Part shown: positions 45,842 to 55,425 of the stretch, in pieces | Layout of the letters: each line of letters begins with the position of its first letter | Position numbering within the stretch: the first letter of the stretch is position 1 | NCBI RefSeq assembly: GCF_034479515.1 | Contig: NZ_CP140152.1 | Span: forward strand, 3,224,001 to 3,288,000 | DNA: 64,000 nt | Source: Duganella zoogloeoides | Lineage (GTDB): Bacteria > Pseudomonadota > Gammaproteobacteria > Burkholderiales > Burkholderiaceae_D | Reading direction: 5' to 3' | The notes under the pieces: generated by a model | Told to the model about the DNA's origin: nothing | The model's database searches: none | What the model saw: only the letters and a program-made list of their open reading frames with translations | Position numbers and translations under genes: made by a program

Positions 45842-46591
45842 ATGTCAGAAGAATTATTACGCCTGTCCAAACGCATGTCCGAACTGGGCTTGTGCTCGCG
45901 CCGCGAAGCCGACGAATGGATCGCGCGCGGCTGGGTACGCGTCGATGGCAAAGTGGTGTCCGAACTGGGCACCAAGATTTATCCGAGCCAGCGCGTGTCG
46001 GTCGAACGGCAGGCCGCCGCCGAGCAATCGAAGCGCGTGACGGTGCTGATCAACAAGCCGATGGGCTACGTCAGCGGCCAGGCCGAAGACGGCTACCAGC
46101 CGGCCGTGGTGCTGATCAAGCCGGAAAACCGCTGGGCCGAAGACCCCTCGCCCGAGCAGTTCCACCCGACCCAACTGCGCTCGCTGGTGCCGGCCGGCCG
46201 CCTCGACATCGACTCGGTGGGCCTGCTGGTGCTGACGCAAGACGGCCGCGTGGCCAAGCACCTGATCGGCGAAACCACCGACGTGGACAAGGAATACCTG
46301 GTGCGGGTCGAATACACCAAGCCCGGCAAGCTGCCCGACAGTGACCTGAAAAAGCTCAACCATGGCCTGTGGATGGACGGAAAGGCGCTGCTGCCGGCCA
46401 AGGTGCGCTGGCAAAACGACGACCAGCTCAGCTTTACCCTGCGCGAAGGCAAAAAGCGGCAAATCCGCCGCATGTGCGACATGGTGGGCCTGAAAGTGAT
46501 CGGCCTCAAACGCGTGCGTATCGGCAAGGTCAAGCTTGGCGATCTGCCGGTGGGAGAATGGCGTTATTTGCGCCCTGACGAACAGTTTTAA
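45842..46591 (+). CDS. RsuA/RluB/E/F-family 23S or 16S rRNA pseudouridine synthase
   Basis: 249 residues. An N-terminal S4 RNA-binding domain (LSKRMSELGLCSRREADEWI, RGWVRVDGKVV) precedes the catalytic domain with INKPMGYVSGQ, the catalytic-Asp motif PAGRLDIDSVGLLVLTQDG, and the closing LREGKKRQIRRMCDMVGL and LKRVRIGKVKLGDLP. Converts uridine to pseudouridine in rRNA; the spacing suggests RluF-type rather than RluB, a weak inference. Follows glnD with 36 bp between. Confidence 0.93.
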   Translation: MSEELLRLSKRMSELGLCSRREADEWIARGWVRVDGKVVSELGTKIYPSQRVSVERQAAAEQSKRVTVLINKPMGYVSGQAEDGYQPAVVLIKPENRWAEDPSPEQFHPTQLRSLVPAGRLDIDSVGLLVLTQDGRVAKHLIGETTDVDKEYLVRVEYTKPGKLPDSDLKKLNHGLWMDGKALLPAKVRWQNDDQLSFTLREGKKRQIRRMCDMVGLKVIGLKRVRIGKVKLGDLPVGEWRYLRPDEQF

Positions 46592-46707
46592 AAAAAACGG
46601 CACCAAAGGTTAAAATGACTTGCCAAAAAGCAAGCCAAACGCCGCAATAAAATATACACTGTGCGGTCCGACCTCGCACAGTGAAGTTAGCAAAGTGATA
46701 TGCCGTC

Positions 46708-47472
46708 GTGAACGATCCCATACCCAATGACATGCGCCGTGGACCGCCGCTGCTGAAAGACGCGGTGGAACCGATACCGTCCGGCTCCCACCCGCATGAA
46801 ATGCTCGACGAGCATGACATCGCGGAGGCGCTGACGCTGCTGGCGCAGAACGGCGACCCGGTGTCGATCTACCCGTCTTCGTCCACCAACGTGGTGCTGG
46901 GCCGGATCAAATCGGTCCACCCCGAACTGCCGCACTTCACGTTCGAATTGAACGAGGGCGAATTCATTCCGCCCGGCGAAGCGACCTTTGTCGCCTGGCT
47001 GCGCTCGTCCAAGATGCAGTTCAACCTGGCCTATGACAACTGGACCCCGGTGCCGGACCAGCCGACCATCGTCCCGCTCGACTTCCCGCTGCGCTGCCTG
47101 GTGCTCAACCGGCGCTCCTCGACGCGCCTGGAAACCCCGCTTGGCATCTACTACATGGCGTCGTTCGTGTTGAACGGCAAGCCGTACGAATTGCAGCTCT
47201 ACGATTTTTCTGCCGGCGGCGTGGGCATGCGCGCACCGCCGCGCGACACCGTGGGCCTGCACGTGGGCCGCAAGCTGCAACGCGTGCGGCTCGAACTAGG
47301 GCCGGACACGGTGATGATCGCCGACCTGGAAGTGCGGCTGTCGCGCACGTTCCGCTCGTTCCTGCTGGGCGAGCAGGTGCAGATCGGCTGCCAGTTCGTG
47401 AACCTGTCGCCGGCCATGCAGGAAGAACTGACGCGCGTGCTGCAGGAATTGAACGCCAGCCGCCAACGCTGA
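46708..47472 (+). CDS. YcgR-like flagellar brake protein (PilZ domain)
   Basis: 254 residues from a GTG at 46708; an ATG at 46732 is an alternative. The N-terminal YcgR domain (MLDEHDIAEALTLLAQNGDP, VSIYPSSSTNVVLGRIKSV) precedes a PilZ domain whose cyclic-di-GMP-binding motifs are present: RRSSTR (RxxxR) at about residue 136 and DFSAGGVGMR (DxSxxG) near 170. These proteins slow the flagellar motor when c-di-GMP is high. The receiver-EAL protein at 25281 is a potential opposing enzyme in the same signalling network. No flagellar genes lie alongside. Confidence 0.85.
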   Translation: MNDPIPNDMRRGPPLLKDAVEPIPSGSHPHEMLDEHDIAEALTLLAQNGDPVSIYPSSSTNVVLGRIKSVHPELPHFTFELNEGEFIPPGEATFVAWLRSSKMQFNLAYDNWTPVPDQPTIVPLDFPLRCLVLNRRSSTRLETPLGIYYMASFVLNGKPYELQLYDFSAGGVGMRAPPRDTVGLHVGRKLQRVRLELGPDTVMIADLEVRLSRTFRSFLLGEQVQIGCQFVNLSPAMQEELTRVLQELNASRQR

Positions 47473-47509
47473 TTCGGTTTTAGGTACACTTTTTGCTTGA
47501 TAGTTCGGC

Positions 47510-50500
47510 ATGACTATAAGCGAGACAGTGACCGGGCCGGAACCCACCCAGCGCATCATCAAGATCCGCCGCGACTACAATACGTGGGTGGCCAGCGAGA
47601 CCATCGAGGACTACGCGCTGCGCTACACGCCGCGTTCGTTCCGGCGCTGGTCGGTGTTCCGCGTCTCGAACACCGCGTTCGGCGCTATCTCCTTCCTGGT
47701 GCTGGAAGCCATCGGCGGCACCATCGCCGTCAACTACGGCTTCATCAACGCGCTGTGGGCGATCCTGGCCGTGGGCCTGATCATCTTTGCCACCGGCCTG
47801 CCCATCAGCTACTACGCCGCCAACTACGGCGTGGACATGGATCTGCTCACCCGTGGCGCCGGCTTCGGCTACATCGGTTCGACCATCTCGTCGTTCGTGT
47901 ATGCGTCGTTCACGTTCATCCTGTTCGCGCTGGAGGCGGCCATCATGGCCTACGCGCTGGAACTGTATTTCGGGCTGCCGCTTTACCTCGGATACATGGT
48001 CAGCGCGCTGGTGGTGATTCCGCTGGTGACCCACGGCGTGACCCTGATCAGCCGCATCCAGATGCTGACGCAGCCGGTGTGGCTGATCCTGATGGCGCTG
48101 CCGTTCATCGCCATCCTGCACAAGCAGCCCGAATTGCTGCCGCAGCTGTTCGACTACGCCGGCCGCGATGGCCAGCACGGCCACTTCAACATGCTGGCCT
48201 TCGGCGCCGCCACGGCGGTGGGCGTGGCGCTGATCACGCAGATCGGCGAGCAGGTCGATTTCCTGCGCTTCATGCCACCCAGGACGGCCGAGAACCGGTG
48301 GCGCTGGCACTTTGGCGTGCTGATCGCCGGTCCGGGCTGGATCCTGCTCGGCATTGCCAAGATGCTCGGAGGCGCGCTGCTGGCGTTCCTGGCCATCCGC
48401 GCCGCCGTGCCGCTCGAGGAAGCGGTCAATCCCACCCATATGTACCTGAACGGTTTCGCTCTGGTATTCGACCATCCGCAACTGGCGCTGCTGGCCACCA
48501 CCGTGCTGGTGGTGATCTCGCAGGTCAAGATCAACATGACCAACGCCTATGCCGGCTCGCTGGCGTGGTCGAATTTTTTTGCGCGCCTCACGCACAGCCA
48601 CCCGGGCCGCGTGGTGTGGGCCGTGTTCAACGCCCTGATTGCCGTGCTCTTGATGGAGCTCGACGTGTTCCAGGCGCTGGACCAGGTGCTGGGCCTGTAC
48701 TCGAACATCGCCATCTCGTGGATTACCGCCGTGGTGGCCGACCTGGTGATCAACAAGCCGCTGGGCCTGAGCCCCAGGGGTATCGAGTTCCGCCGCGCCT
48801 ACCTGTACGACATCAACCCGGTGGGCGTGGGAGCGATGGTGCTGGCCTCGATCCTGTCAGTGGCGGCGTTCATGGGCGCCTTTGGCGTGCAGGCGCAGGC
48901 GTTTTCCGCCTTCATCGCGCTGGTGACCGCGTTGATCACCTCGCCGCTGATCGCGCTGGCCACGCGCGGCAAGTACTACGTTGCGCGCCCGGCGCCCCAC
49001 GTCCATTCCCGCACCTGCGTGATCTGCGAAAAGGAATACGAATCGGAGGACATGGCGCACTGCCCGGCCTACCAGGGTTCGATCTGCTCGCTGTGCTGCT
49101 GCCTCGATGCGCGCTGCAACGACGCCTGCAAGCCGCACGCGCGCGTATCGGCCCAGTGGCAGCAGGCGATGCGCGCCATGCTGCCGCAAGCGACCTGGCG
49201 CTACCTGAGCAACGGCCTCGGACACTACCTGCTGCTGATGATCGTCACGGTGCTGTTCCTGGGGGCGCTGCTGGGGCTGATCTACTATCACGAACAGTCG
49301 GTGCTGTCGGCCGCCGATGCGGCGCTGCTGCCGCAACTGCGCCTGGCGTTCGTCAAGGTGTTTGCGGCGCTGCTGCTGGCGTCGGGCATTGTCGCGTGGT
49401 GGCTGGTGCTCACCAGCGAAAGCCGGCGCGTGGCGCAGGAAGAATCGAACCGCCAGACCGGCCTGCTCACGCGCGAGATCACGCTGCACAACGAGACCGA
49501 CGCCCAGCTGCAGCAGGCACGCAAGATCGCCGAGGAAGCCCGCAAGACCGCCGAGCAGGCCAACGAGGCCAAGAGCCGTTACATCGCCGGCATCAGCCAC
49601 GAGATCCGCACGCCATTGAACGGCATCCTTGGCTACGCCCAGCTGCTCGACAACGACCCCGCGATTCCAGCCCACCGCCAGCAGGCCGTGCGCGTGATCC
49701 GCAGCAGCGGCGAACACTTGCTGTCGCTGATCGAAGGCACGCTCGACATCGCCCGCATCGAGGGCGGCAAGCTGACGTTTGCCACGCGCGAAATCGACTT
49801 CCCCGAATTTATCGGCCAGCTGGTGCGCATGTTCGAACTGCAGGCCGCCAACAAGGGCCTCACTTTCCGCTACGAGGTGACCGGCGCCCTGCCGCGCGTG
49901 GTGCGCGCCGACCGCAAGCGACTCGGGCAAATCCTGATCAATGTGCTCGGCAACGCGGTCAAGTTCACCAGCGAGGGCGGCGTGGTGATGCGGCTGCGCT
50001 ACGCGCGCGAAATCGCCTCGTTCGAAATCGAGGACACCGGCCCCGGCATCCTGCAGGAAGAACTCGACCACATCTTCGAGCCGTTTACACGCGGCAGCGC
50101 CAGCGCCCAGGCCAACGCGGGCGGCACGGGCCTGGGTCTGCCGATTTCGCGCATGCTCACGCAACTGATGGGCGGCGAGATGCGCATCCGCAGCACCGTT
50201 GGCGCGGGCAGCACCTTCCACGTGCGGCTGTTTCTGCCCAGCGTGCACGTGGCCGGCAAGGCGCTGGCGGAGACCCTGGCGCCGCCGCGCCAGCGCAACG
50301 GCTACCTCGGGCCGCGCCGGCGGGTGCTGGTGGTCGATAACGAGCAGGTGGACCGCGAACTGCTGGTCGACATTCTCGCGCCGCTGGGCTTCGAAGTGGC
50401 GCAGGCCGCGTCGGGCCTGGAAGGTATCGACCTGCACGCCTCGTTCGAGCCGCACGTGGTGCTGATGGACCTGGCCATGCCGGGCATGGACGGCTGGGAG

Positions 50501-50935
50501 ACCAGCTACGTGCTGCGCCGCCGGCACAACTCGCAGGCGGCGATTGCCATCGTCTCGGCCAATGCGTTCGACAAGGGCATGGACAACGCGGCCGGCATCA
50601 CCGCCGACGACTTCATCGTCAAACCGGTCAATATCGCCGAGCTGCTCGACTGGATCGGCCGCCGCCTGGCGCTGGAATGGACCCACGAACCGGAGGCGCC
50701 GGCCGCGCCACCGCCGTCAGCGGCGCTGGTGCTGCCGCCGGACGAACACCTGTCCGCGCTGGCCGAACTGGTACGCATCGGCTATGTGCGCGGCATCAAG
50801 GCGCGGCTCGACGAGATCGATGCGCTCGATCCGCGCTACCGCGCCTTCACCGACATCCTGCGCGGCCACGCCGCGCGCTTCCAGCTGGACCTGATGGCAG
50901 ACTTTATCCGAAAGAGCAAAGACCATGAACTTTAA
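47510..50935 (+). CDS. NCS1-type transporter fused to a hybrid sensor histidine kinase
   Basis: 1141 residues. Residues about 15-490 are a polytopic membrane domain of about 12 helices resembling the NCS1 purine/cytosine permease family (ISYYAANYGVDMDLLTRGAG, FGYIGSTISSFVYASFTFIL). A Cys-rich stretch at about 501-545 holds nine Cys (CVICEK, CSLCCCLDARC), likely a metal or redox site. Two more membrane helices follow near 570-650. Then HisKA with His697 in AGISHEIRTPLNGILG, HATPase (LGNAVKFTSEGGV, DTGPGILQEELD, GGTGLGLPIS) and a receiver with Asp987 in VVLMDLAMPGMDG. The transporter part is probably the sensor, as in CbrA-type kinases. Overlaps the next response regulator gene. Confidence 0.93.
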   Translation: MTISETVTGPEPTQRIIKIRRDYNTWVASETIEDYALRYTPRSFRRWSVFRVSNTAFGAISFLVLEAIGGTIAVNYGFINALWAILAVGLIIFATGLPISYYAANYGVDMDLLTRGAGFGYIGSTISSFVYASFTFILFALEAAIMAYALELYFGLPLYLGYMVSALVVIPLVTHGVTLISRIQMLTQPVWLILMALPFIAILHKQPELLPQLFDYAGRDGQHGHFNMLAFGAATAVGVALITQIGEQVDFLRFMPPRTAENRWRWHFGVLIAGPGWILLGIAKMLGGALLAFLAIRAAVPLEEAVNPTHMYLNGFALVFDHPQLALLATTVLVVISQVKINMTNAYAGSLAWSNFFARLTHSHPGRVVWAVFNALIAVLLMELDVFQALDQVLGLYSNIAISWITAVVADLVINKPLGLSPRGIEFRRAYLYDINPVGVGAMVLASILSVAAFMGAFGVQAQAFSAFIALVTALITSPLIALATRGKYYVARPAPHVHSRTCVICEKEYESEDMAHCPAYQGSICSLCCCLDARCNDACKPHARVSAQWQQAMRAMLPQATWRYLSNGLGHYLLLMIVTVLFLGALLGLIYYHEQSVLSAADAALLPQLRLAFVKVFAALLLASGIVAWWLVLTSESRRVAQEESNRQTGLLTREITLHNETDAQLQQARKIAEEARKTAEQANEAKSRYIAGISHEIRTPLNGILGYAQLLDNDPAIPAHRQQAVRVIRSSGEHLLSLIEGTLDIARIEGGKLTFATREIDFPEFIGQLVRMFELQAANKGLTFRYEVTGALPRVVRADRKRLGQILINVLGNAVKFTSEGGVVMRLRYAREIASFEIEDTGPGILQEELDHIFEPFTRGSASAQANAGGTGLGLPISRMLTQLMGGEMRIRSTVGAGSTFHVRLFLPSVHVAGKALAETLAPPRQRNGYLGPRRRVLVVDNEQVDRELLVDILAPLGFEVAQAASGLEGIDLHASFEPHVVLMDLAMPGMDGWETSYVLRRRHNSQAAIAIVSANAFDKGMDNAAGITADDFIVKPVNIAELLDWIGRRLALEWTHEPEAPAAPPPSAALVLPPDEHLSALAELVRIGYVRGIKARLDEIDALDPRYRAFTDILRGHAARFQLDLMADFIRKSKDHEL

Positions 50936-51851
50936 TCCTGCTGCACCGGGCATCGTCCTTGTGGTGGACGACGTGCCCGAGAACCTGGCCGTGCTGCACG
51001 ACGCCCTCGACGAATCGGGCTACACCGTGCTTGTGGCCAACGGCGGCGAAGTGGCCCTGGTGCGCGCGGCCGAGGCGCAGCCGGACATCATCCTGCTCGA
51101 CGCCATGATGCCCGGCATGGACGGTTTCGAGACCTGCCGCCGCCTGAAAGCGAACCTGGCCACGCGCCACATTCCGGTCGTGTTCATGACGGGGCTGACC
51201 GAGTCCGAGCACGTGGTGGCCGCCTTCGAGGCCGGCGGCAACGACTACGTGACCAAGCCGGTGCGCACCAGCGAAGTCCTGGCGCGCATCGCCGCCCACC
51301 GCCAGACCGCGCGGCTGATGGACCAGGCCCGCAGTGCGCTCGACGCCTTCGGCAACGCGGTGATTGCCATGTCGCCGCACGATGGCAAGATCGTCTGGCA
51401 AACCCCGCTGGCGCGCACGCTGATGCAGGGCTACGCGGTGGAAAAGGAATTGCCCGAGTGGCTCGCTGCCACCCAGGCAGCGCATGCGAAAGGCCAGGCG
51501 CACCCGCCGCTGACTTTACTGCGCGGCGCGCGCCGCCTGATTTTTTCGGCGGCCGAGTACAGCGAGGACGAACAATGGATGATCGTGCTGCGCGAGGAAT
51601 CGGACGCGGCCCAGATCGAAAAACTGATGGCGGCCTTCAAACTGACGCAGCGCGAATCGGAGGTGTTGAACTGGCTGGTCAAGGGCAAGACCAACCGCGA
51701 CATCGGCGAAATCCTCGGTACCAGCCCGCGCACCGTGAACAAGCACCTCGAGCACGTGTTCGTCAAACTGGGCGTGGAGACCCGCACTTCCGCCGCCGCG
51801 CTGGCCATCAGCAAGCTGCATGGCGGGCGCGGCGAGGAGCTCAGCGCCTGA
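50925..51851 (+). CDS. Response regulator with LuxR-type DNA-binding domain
   Basis: 308 residues. Receiver domain 1-125 with Asp59 in IILLDAMMPGMDGFETCRR and a conserved Lys in DYVTKPVRTSE. The middle region (about 130-225) is a PAS-like or linker domain (PHDGKIVWQTPLARTLM). The C-terminal LuxR HTH is clear: LTQRESEVLNWLVKGKTNRD, IGEILGTSPRTVNKHLEHVF and KLGVETRTSAAALA. Overlaps the kinase gene by 11 bp, so it is its likely output partner. Target genes unknown. Confidence 0.93.
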   Translation: MNFNPAAPGIVLVVDDVPENLAVLHDALDESGYTVLVANGGEVALVRAAEAQPDIILLDAMMPGMDGFETCRRLKANLATRHIPVVFMTGLTESEHVVAAFEAGGNDYVTKPVRTSEVLARIAAHRQTARLMDQARSALDAFGNAVIAMSPHDGKIVWQTPLARTLMQGYAVEKELPEWLAATQAAHAKGQAHPPLTLLRGARRLIFSAAEYSEDEQWMIVLREESDAAQIEKLMAAFKLTQRESEVLNWLVKGKTNRDIGEILGTSPRTVNKHLEHVFVKLGVETRTSAAALAISKLHGGRGEELSA

Positions 51852-51920
51852 CAACGCCCCCATGGCTGCGTTGCGGCGTCTCGCCCTGAAGGCCTTGCCA
51901 GGCGCTGAGGGGTTGAGGAA

Positions 51921-54332
51921 TTACAGCTTGTACTGCAAGGTCACCGTGGCATTGCGCGGCGTGCCGTACATATTGCCGCCGGTGGTCCAGCCGATACCCT
52001 GGTAGTAGGTCTTGTCGAACACGTTGTTGACATTCAGGCGCACGCTGAGCTGCTCGGAAAACTGGTAGCCGGCGTGCAGGCCCACGTAGGTGTAGCCGCC
52101 CTGGCGGATATTGCTGTCGTCCGACGAGAAGATGCTGTTTTGCGCGTACAGCGAACCACCCACCCGCCAGCGCTGCAAGTCGCCCGGCAACCGGTAGCTG
52201 GTGGCTACCTTGAGCTGGTGGCGCGGCAGGTCCGGGTCGAACAGCTTGCCGTTGTTGGTGGCGTCTGTGTCGCGCTTGAACTTGGCCTCCACGTACGTGT
52301 AGCCGGCGCTGGCCTGCCAGCCCGGCGTGATCTCGCCGCTCACTTCGAATTCGATCCCACGGCTTTCCACCTCGCCAGCGGCGCGCGTGCAGAACGTGCT
52401 GCCGGTGCTCGGGCATGGCGACGGGCCGCTGCGGTCGGTCATGGGCCGGTTTTCCTGGCGGATGTCGAACACCGCCGCGCTGGCGTTGAGCAGGCCGCCG
52501 AAATACTCGCCTTTCACGCCCGCCTCGTAGTTGGTGCCGGTGAGAGGCTTGAGCAGGTCGCCGCGCGCATCGACGCCGCTTTGCGGCTGGAAGATCTCGG
52601 TCCAGCTGGCGTACAGCGAGTGAATGGCGTTCAGGTCGTATACCAGGCCGGCGTACGGCGTGATTTCGCGCGTGACCTTGTAGCCGGTGCCGGCGCGGTC
52701 GTTGGTGTAGTCGTACCAGCTCGAACGCGCACCGACGATGACGGCCAGCGGATCGGTGATGCTGAACCGCGCGGAACCGTACGCACCGGTCTCGCGCAGT
52801 GTGCTGCCCAGGCCCCAGCGCTGCAGGTTGGGCGTGGGCTGCGCAGCCGCATACGCGTTCCAGTTGAACGGATCGAACGGCAGCGGCGTGGCGCGCACGC
52901 CCCAGTCGCCGAAGTTGTTGTTGACAGCCTTGCGGCGACTCAGTCCCACCGTCATCTCGTGCTTGCGGCCCAGCAGCACGAACGGCCCGCCCGCCATCGC
53001 ATCGAAGCTGCTTTGCACGTTGTTGAGGCCATAGACCTGCGTGTTGTGGGTGTAGCGGCTCTCGCTGCCGCCCAGCGACGTGAAGGCCATGTCCAGGTCC
53101 TGCCACTTGCGGGTGGCCGCCAGCCGGGCTCTCCAGCCGTTGTCGAAGCGCTGGTCGATTTCGGCAAACACGGTCTTGTCGGTCTGGTCCCAGAAGTCGT
53201 AGGCGTTACTGAGGTTGGCCGAGCGCGGCAGGCCAAGCTGGTCGCCGTTATCCCTGGTCGGCAGGCCCTGGGAACCGCCGTCGTTGTTCATGCGGCGGTA
53301 GTGCGCGCCGAGAGTGAGCGTGGCATCGCGTGCGATATCGGCTTCCACGATGCCGTACAGCTGCCTGGTGCGGTCGTGCGCCACGTCGTAAAACTGGTCC
53401 TGGTCCTGGCCCGCCACCACCACCCTGCCGCGCACAGACTTGGCGTCGTTGAGGGCGCCAGCCGCGTCGAACTGCAATTGCACGTCGTTCCAGCGACCGA
53501 TGCTGGCAGTCGCCGTGGCCTGGCGCTGCGCGGTCGGGCGCTTGCGCACCAGGTTGAGGGTGGCCGACGGATTGCCGCTGCCGCTGGTCAGGCCATTGGC
53601 GCCGCGCACCAACTCCACCCGGTCGTAAATCACCAGGTCGGCGTTGTCGGCATTGAAGGTGCCGTTGGCGCCCATGCTGGTGGGCAGGCCGTCAAGCATC
53701 ATGTTCGTGATCGGAAAACCGCGCGCGCTGAAGCTGCCGGAATTGCCGGCGTAGTAGCCCTTCTGCGCCACCAGGCCGGTGATCGCCATCACGGCATCGT
53801 CGAGCGATACCAGGCCCTGGTCCTCGATCTGCTGGCGGGTAAGCACGCTGACCGATTGCGGCGTCTCGCGCAGCGACAGCGCCATGCGGGTGGCGGTGCT
53901 GGCGGCAGCTGCCGTGTACGAGCCGGAACCCTCGGTCACCGGCGAGACGGCAGCGCTGACGGTCACCGCACGCAGCGTGGTGGCATCGGCTGCCGGTGGC
54001 GCGGCGCGCAGTACGTAGCCGCCATTGTCCAATCGGACCACGTCAAGGCCCGTTCCCTCGAGCAGTCGCGCAAAGCCATCCGGCACCCCGACAGCGCCGC
54101 GCAAGCCGGCGGTGCGCTTGCCATCGGTCTGGTCGGCGGTGAACGTGAGCGCCACGCCGGCGCGCATGGCAAAGCTGCGCAGCGCGGGACCGAGCGCGCC
54201 GGCGGCGATTTGATAATCCTGTTGAACCGATTGCGCGGGCGGTGTTTGCGCCTGGACCGGCATGGAGACCAGCAAGGCGACCGCACAGGCGATCGGGCCT
54301 GCGATCGGAAAGAGCATGTTTTTGTTCTGCAT
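51921..54332 (-). CDS. TonB-dependent siderophore receptor with signalling domain
   Basis: 803 residues. Signal peptide ends near MPVQAQ. Residues about 38-110 are an STN (secretin/TonB N-terminal) domain (IAAGALGPALRSFAMRAGVA, LLEGTGLDVVRLDNGGYVL), found in receptors that signal to a FecR-type anti-sigma factor. The plug follows (LRETPQSVSVLTRQQIEDQG, VRGANGLTSGSGNPSATLN) and a 22-strand barrel ending in TVTLQYKL. The ligand is probably a ferric siderophore of the FpvA/FoxA class; not determinable by eye. Downstream of fecI and fecR on the same strand. Confidence 0.93.
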   Translation of the reverse strand: MQNKNMLFPIAGPIACAVALLVSMPVQAQTPPAQSVQQDYQIAAGALGPALRSFAMRAGVALTFTADQTDGKRTAGLRGAVGVPDGFARLLEGTGLDVVRLDNGGYVLRAAPPAADATTLRAVTVSAAVSPVTEGSGSYTAAAASTATRMALSLRETPQSVSVLTRQQIEDQGLVSLDDAVMAITGLVAQKGYYAGNSGSFSARGFPITNMMLDGLPTSMGANGTFNADNADLVIYDRVELVRGANGLTSGSGNPSATLNLVRKRPTAQRQATATASIGRWNDVQLQFDAAGALNDAKSVRGRVVVAGQDQDQFYDVAHDRTRQLYGIVEADIARDATLTLGAHYRRMNNDGGSQGLPTRDNGDQLGLPRSANLSNAYDFWDQTDKTVFAEIDQRFDNGWRARLAATRKWQDLDMAFTSLGGSESRYTHNTQVYGLNNVQSSFDAMAGGPFVLLGRKHEMTVGLSRRKAVNNNFGDWGVRATPLPFDPFNWNAYAAAQPTPNLQRWGLGSTLRETGAYGSARFSITDPLAVIVGARSSWYDYTNDRAGTGYKVTREITPYAGLVYDLNAIHSLYASWTEIFQPQSGVDARGDLLKPLTGTNYEAGVKGEYFGGLLNASAAVFDIRQENRPMTDRSGPSPCPSTGSTFCTRAAGEVESRGIEFEVSGEITPGWQASAGYTYVEAKFKRDTDATNNGKLFDPDLPRHQLKVATSYRLPGDLQRWRVGGSLYAQNSIFSSDDSNIRQGGYTYVGLHAGYQFSEQLSVRLNVNNVFDKTYYQGIGWTTGGNMYGTPRNATVTLQYKL

Positions 54333-54411
54333 AAGGTATCCCCGGACAATTAGAAGCGATGTGCTTGTCTATGAGTGCCGCGAGATCGTCAACCGGGCAG
54401 AAAAAAGTGCA

Positions 54412-55425
54412 TTATTTTTTCGGGGCGTGCGCAGGATCGGCTTGCACCGACACCCAATACCGCGTATGCAGCCGCACCCGTACCGGCAGCGAATTGGGCA
54501 GCATGGCGAGGATGCGGTCGGTGTCCTGTAACGGGAAGACGGCCGAGAAGCGCAGGTCGGCCACGGCGGGATCGCAGCGCAGCACGCCGCGCCGATAGCG
54601 CCCCAGTTCAGCGAGAAAATCGGCCAGGCGCATGTCGTCGGCCACCAGGCTGCCCAGGGTCCAGGCGATATCGTCGCTGCCGGCAGCCACCGGCGGGGCG
54701 GCCTGGCCCGACGAGAACCACGTGCGTTGGCCGGCCCCCAGCACCAGCGGCACAGCCTTCGTCGGCGCCAGCGCCACCGCGCCGTGCTGCACCACCACGT
54801 CGGTGCGGCCGTCGCGCTGGCGTACGGTGAAGGCAGTGCCCAGCGCACGTACCCTGCCCTGTGCGGTTTGCACGGTAAACGGCCGCCGATCGCCATCGGC
54901 GTGGCCGGTAACCACGCAGATTTCGCCGGCCACCAGCACTAGCAAACGCTGGTTGCTGTCGAACCGCACATCGACCGCGCTGGCGGTGTTGAGGACCAGG
55001 CGGGTGCCGTCGTCGAGCGTCCAGGTGCGGCGCTCGCCAACGCCGGTGCGCAGGTCGGCCACCAGCGACTGCAAGACAGTGGAGCGGTGCAGATGCCAGC
55101 CGGCGACACCTGCCACGCCAACGCCGGCCAGCAGCGCCAGCGCCCGGCGCCGGCCGGCGTGGCTGGTCTGGCCGCCATCTGGCGCTGACAGCGCCCGGTA
55201 GGCGCCGTTGCCATGCAAGCCTTGCAGGCGCGCGCACACCGCCTCGAGGTGCAGCCAGGCGCGGTCGTTGTCAGGGTGTTCGGCACGCCACTGGCGCCAG
55301 CGCGCGCGGTCGGTTTCCTCGACCGCACCGGACATGAAGGTGGTGAGCCATTCGGCCGCGCCGTCGGCGGCGGCAGCGCTGATCGGCTGGCCGCCAGCCA
55401 GCGGGACGTCACTGCTGCCCATCAT
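54412..55425 (-). CDS. fecR: FecR-family anti-sigma / sigma regulator
   Basis: 337 residues from the ATG at 55425, which overlaps the fecI stop by ATGA. A cytoplasmic N-terminal domain (AAEWLTTFMSGAVEETDRAR, WRQWRAEHPDNDRAWLHLEA) binds the sigma factor. One membrane helix is at about 98-117 (RRALALLAGVGVAGVAGW). The periplasmic FecR domain follows (RTGVGERRTWTLDDGTRLVL, NTASAVDVRF, GEICVVTG, VRALGTAFTVRQRDGRTDVV) and a C-terminal domain contacting the receptor's STN domain (YRRGVLRCDPAVADLRFSA). It transmits siderophore occupancy to FecI. Confidence 0.93.
   Translation of the reverse strand: MMGSSDVPLAGGQPISAAAADGAAEWLTTFMSGAVEETDRARWRQWRAEHPDNDRAWLHLEAVCARLQGLHGNGAYRALSAPDGGQTSHAGRRRALALLAGVGVAGVAGWHLHRSTVLQSLVADLRTGVGERRTWTLDDGTRLVLNTASAVDVRFDSNQRLLVLVAGEICVVTGHADGDRRPFTVQTAQGRVRALGTAFTVRQRDGRTDVVVQHGAVALAPTKAVPLVLGAGQRTWFSSGQAAPPVAAGSDDIAWTLGSLVADDMRLADFLAELGRYRRGVLRCDPAVADLRFSAVFPLQDTDRILAMLPNSLPVRVRLHTRYWVSVQADPAHAPKK

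Noticed and set aside
47480..50686. Long minus-strand open frames opposite the transporter-kinase gene
   Set aside because: Low-complexity Arg/Gln/His translations caused by GC bias; no start signals or motifs.
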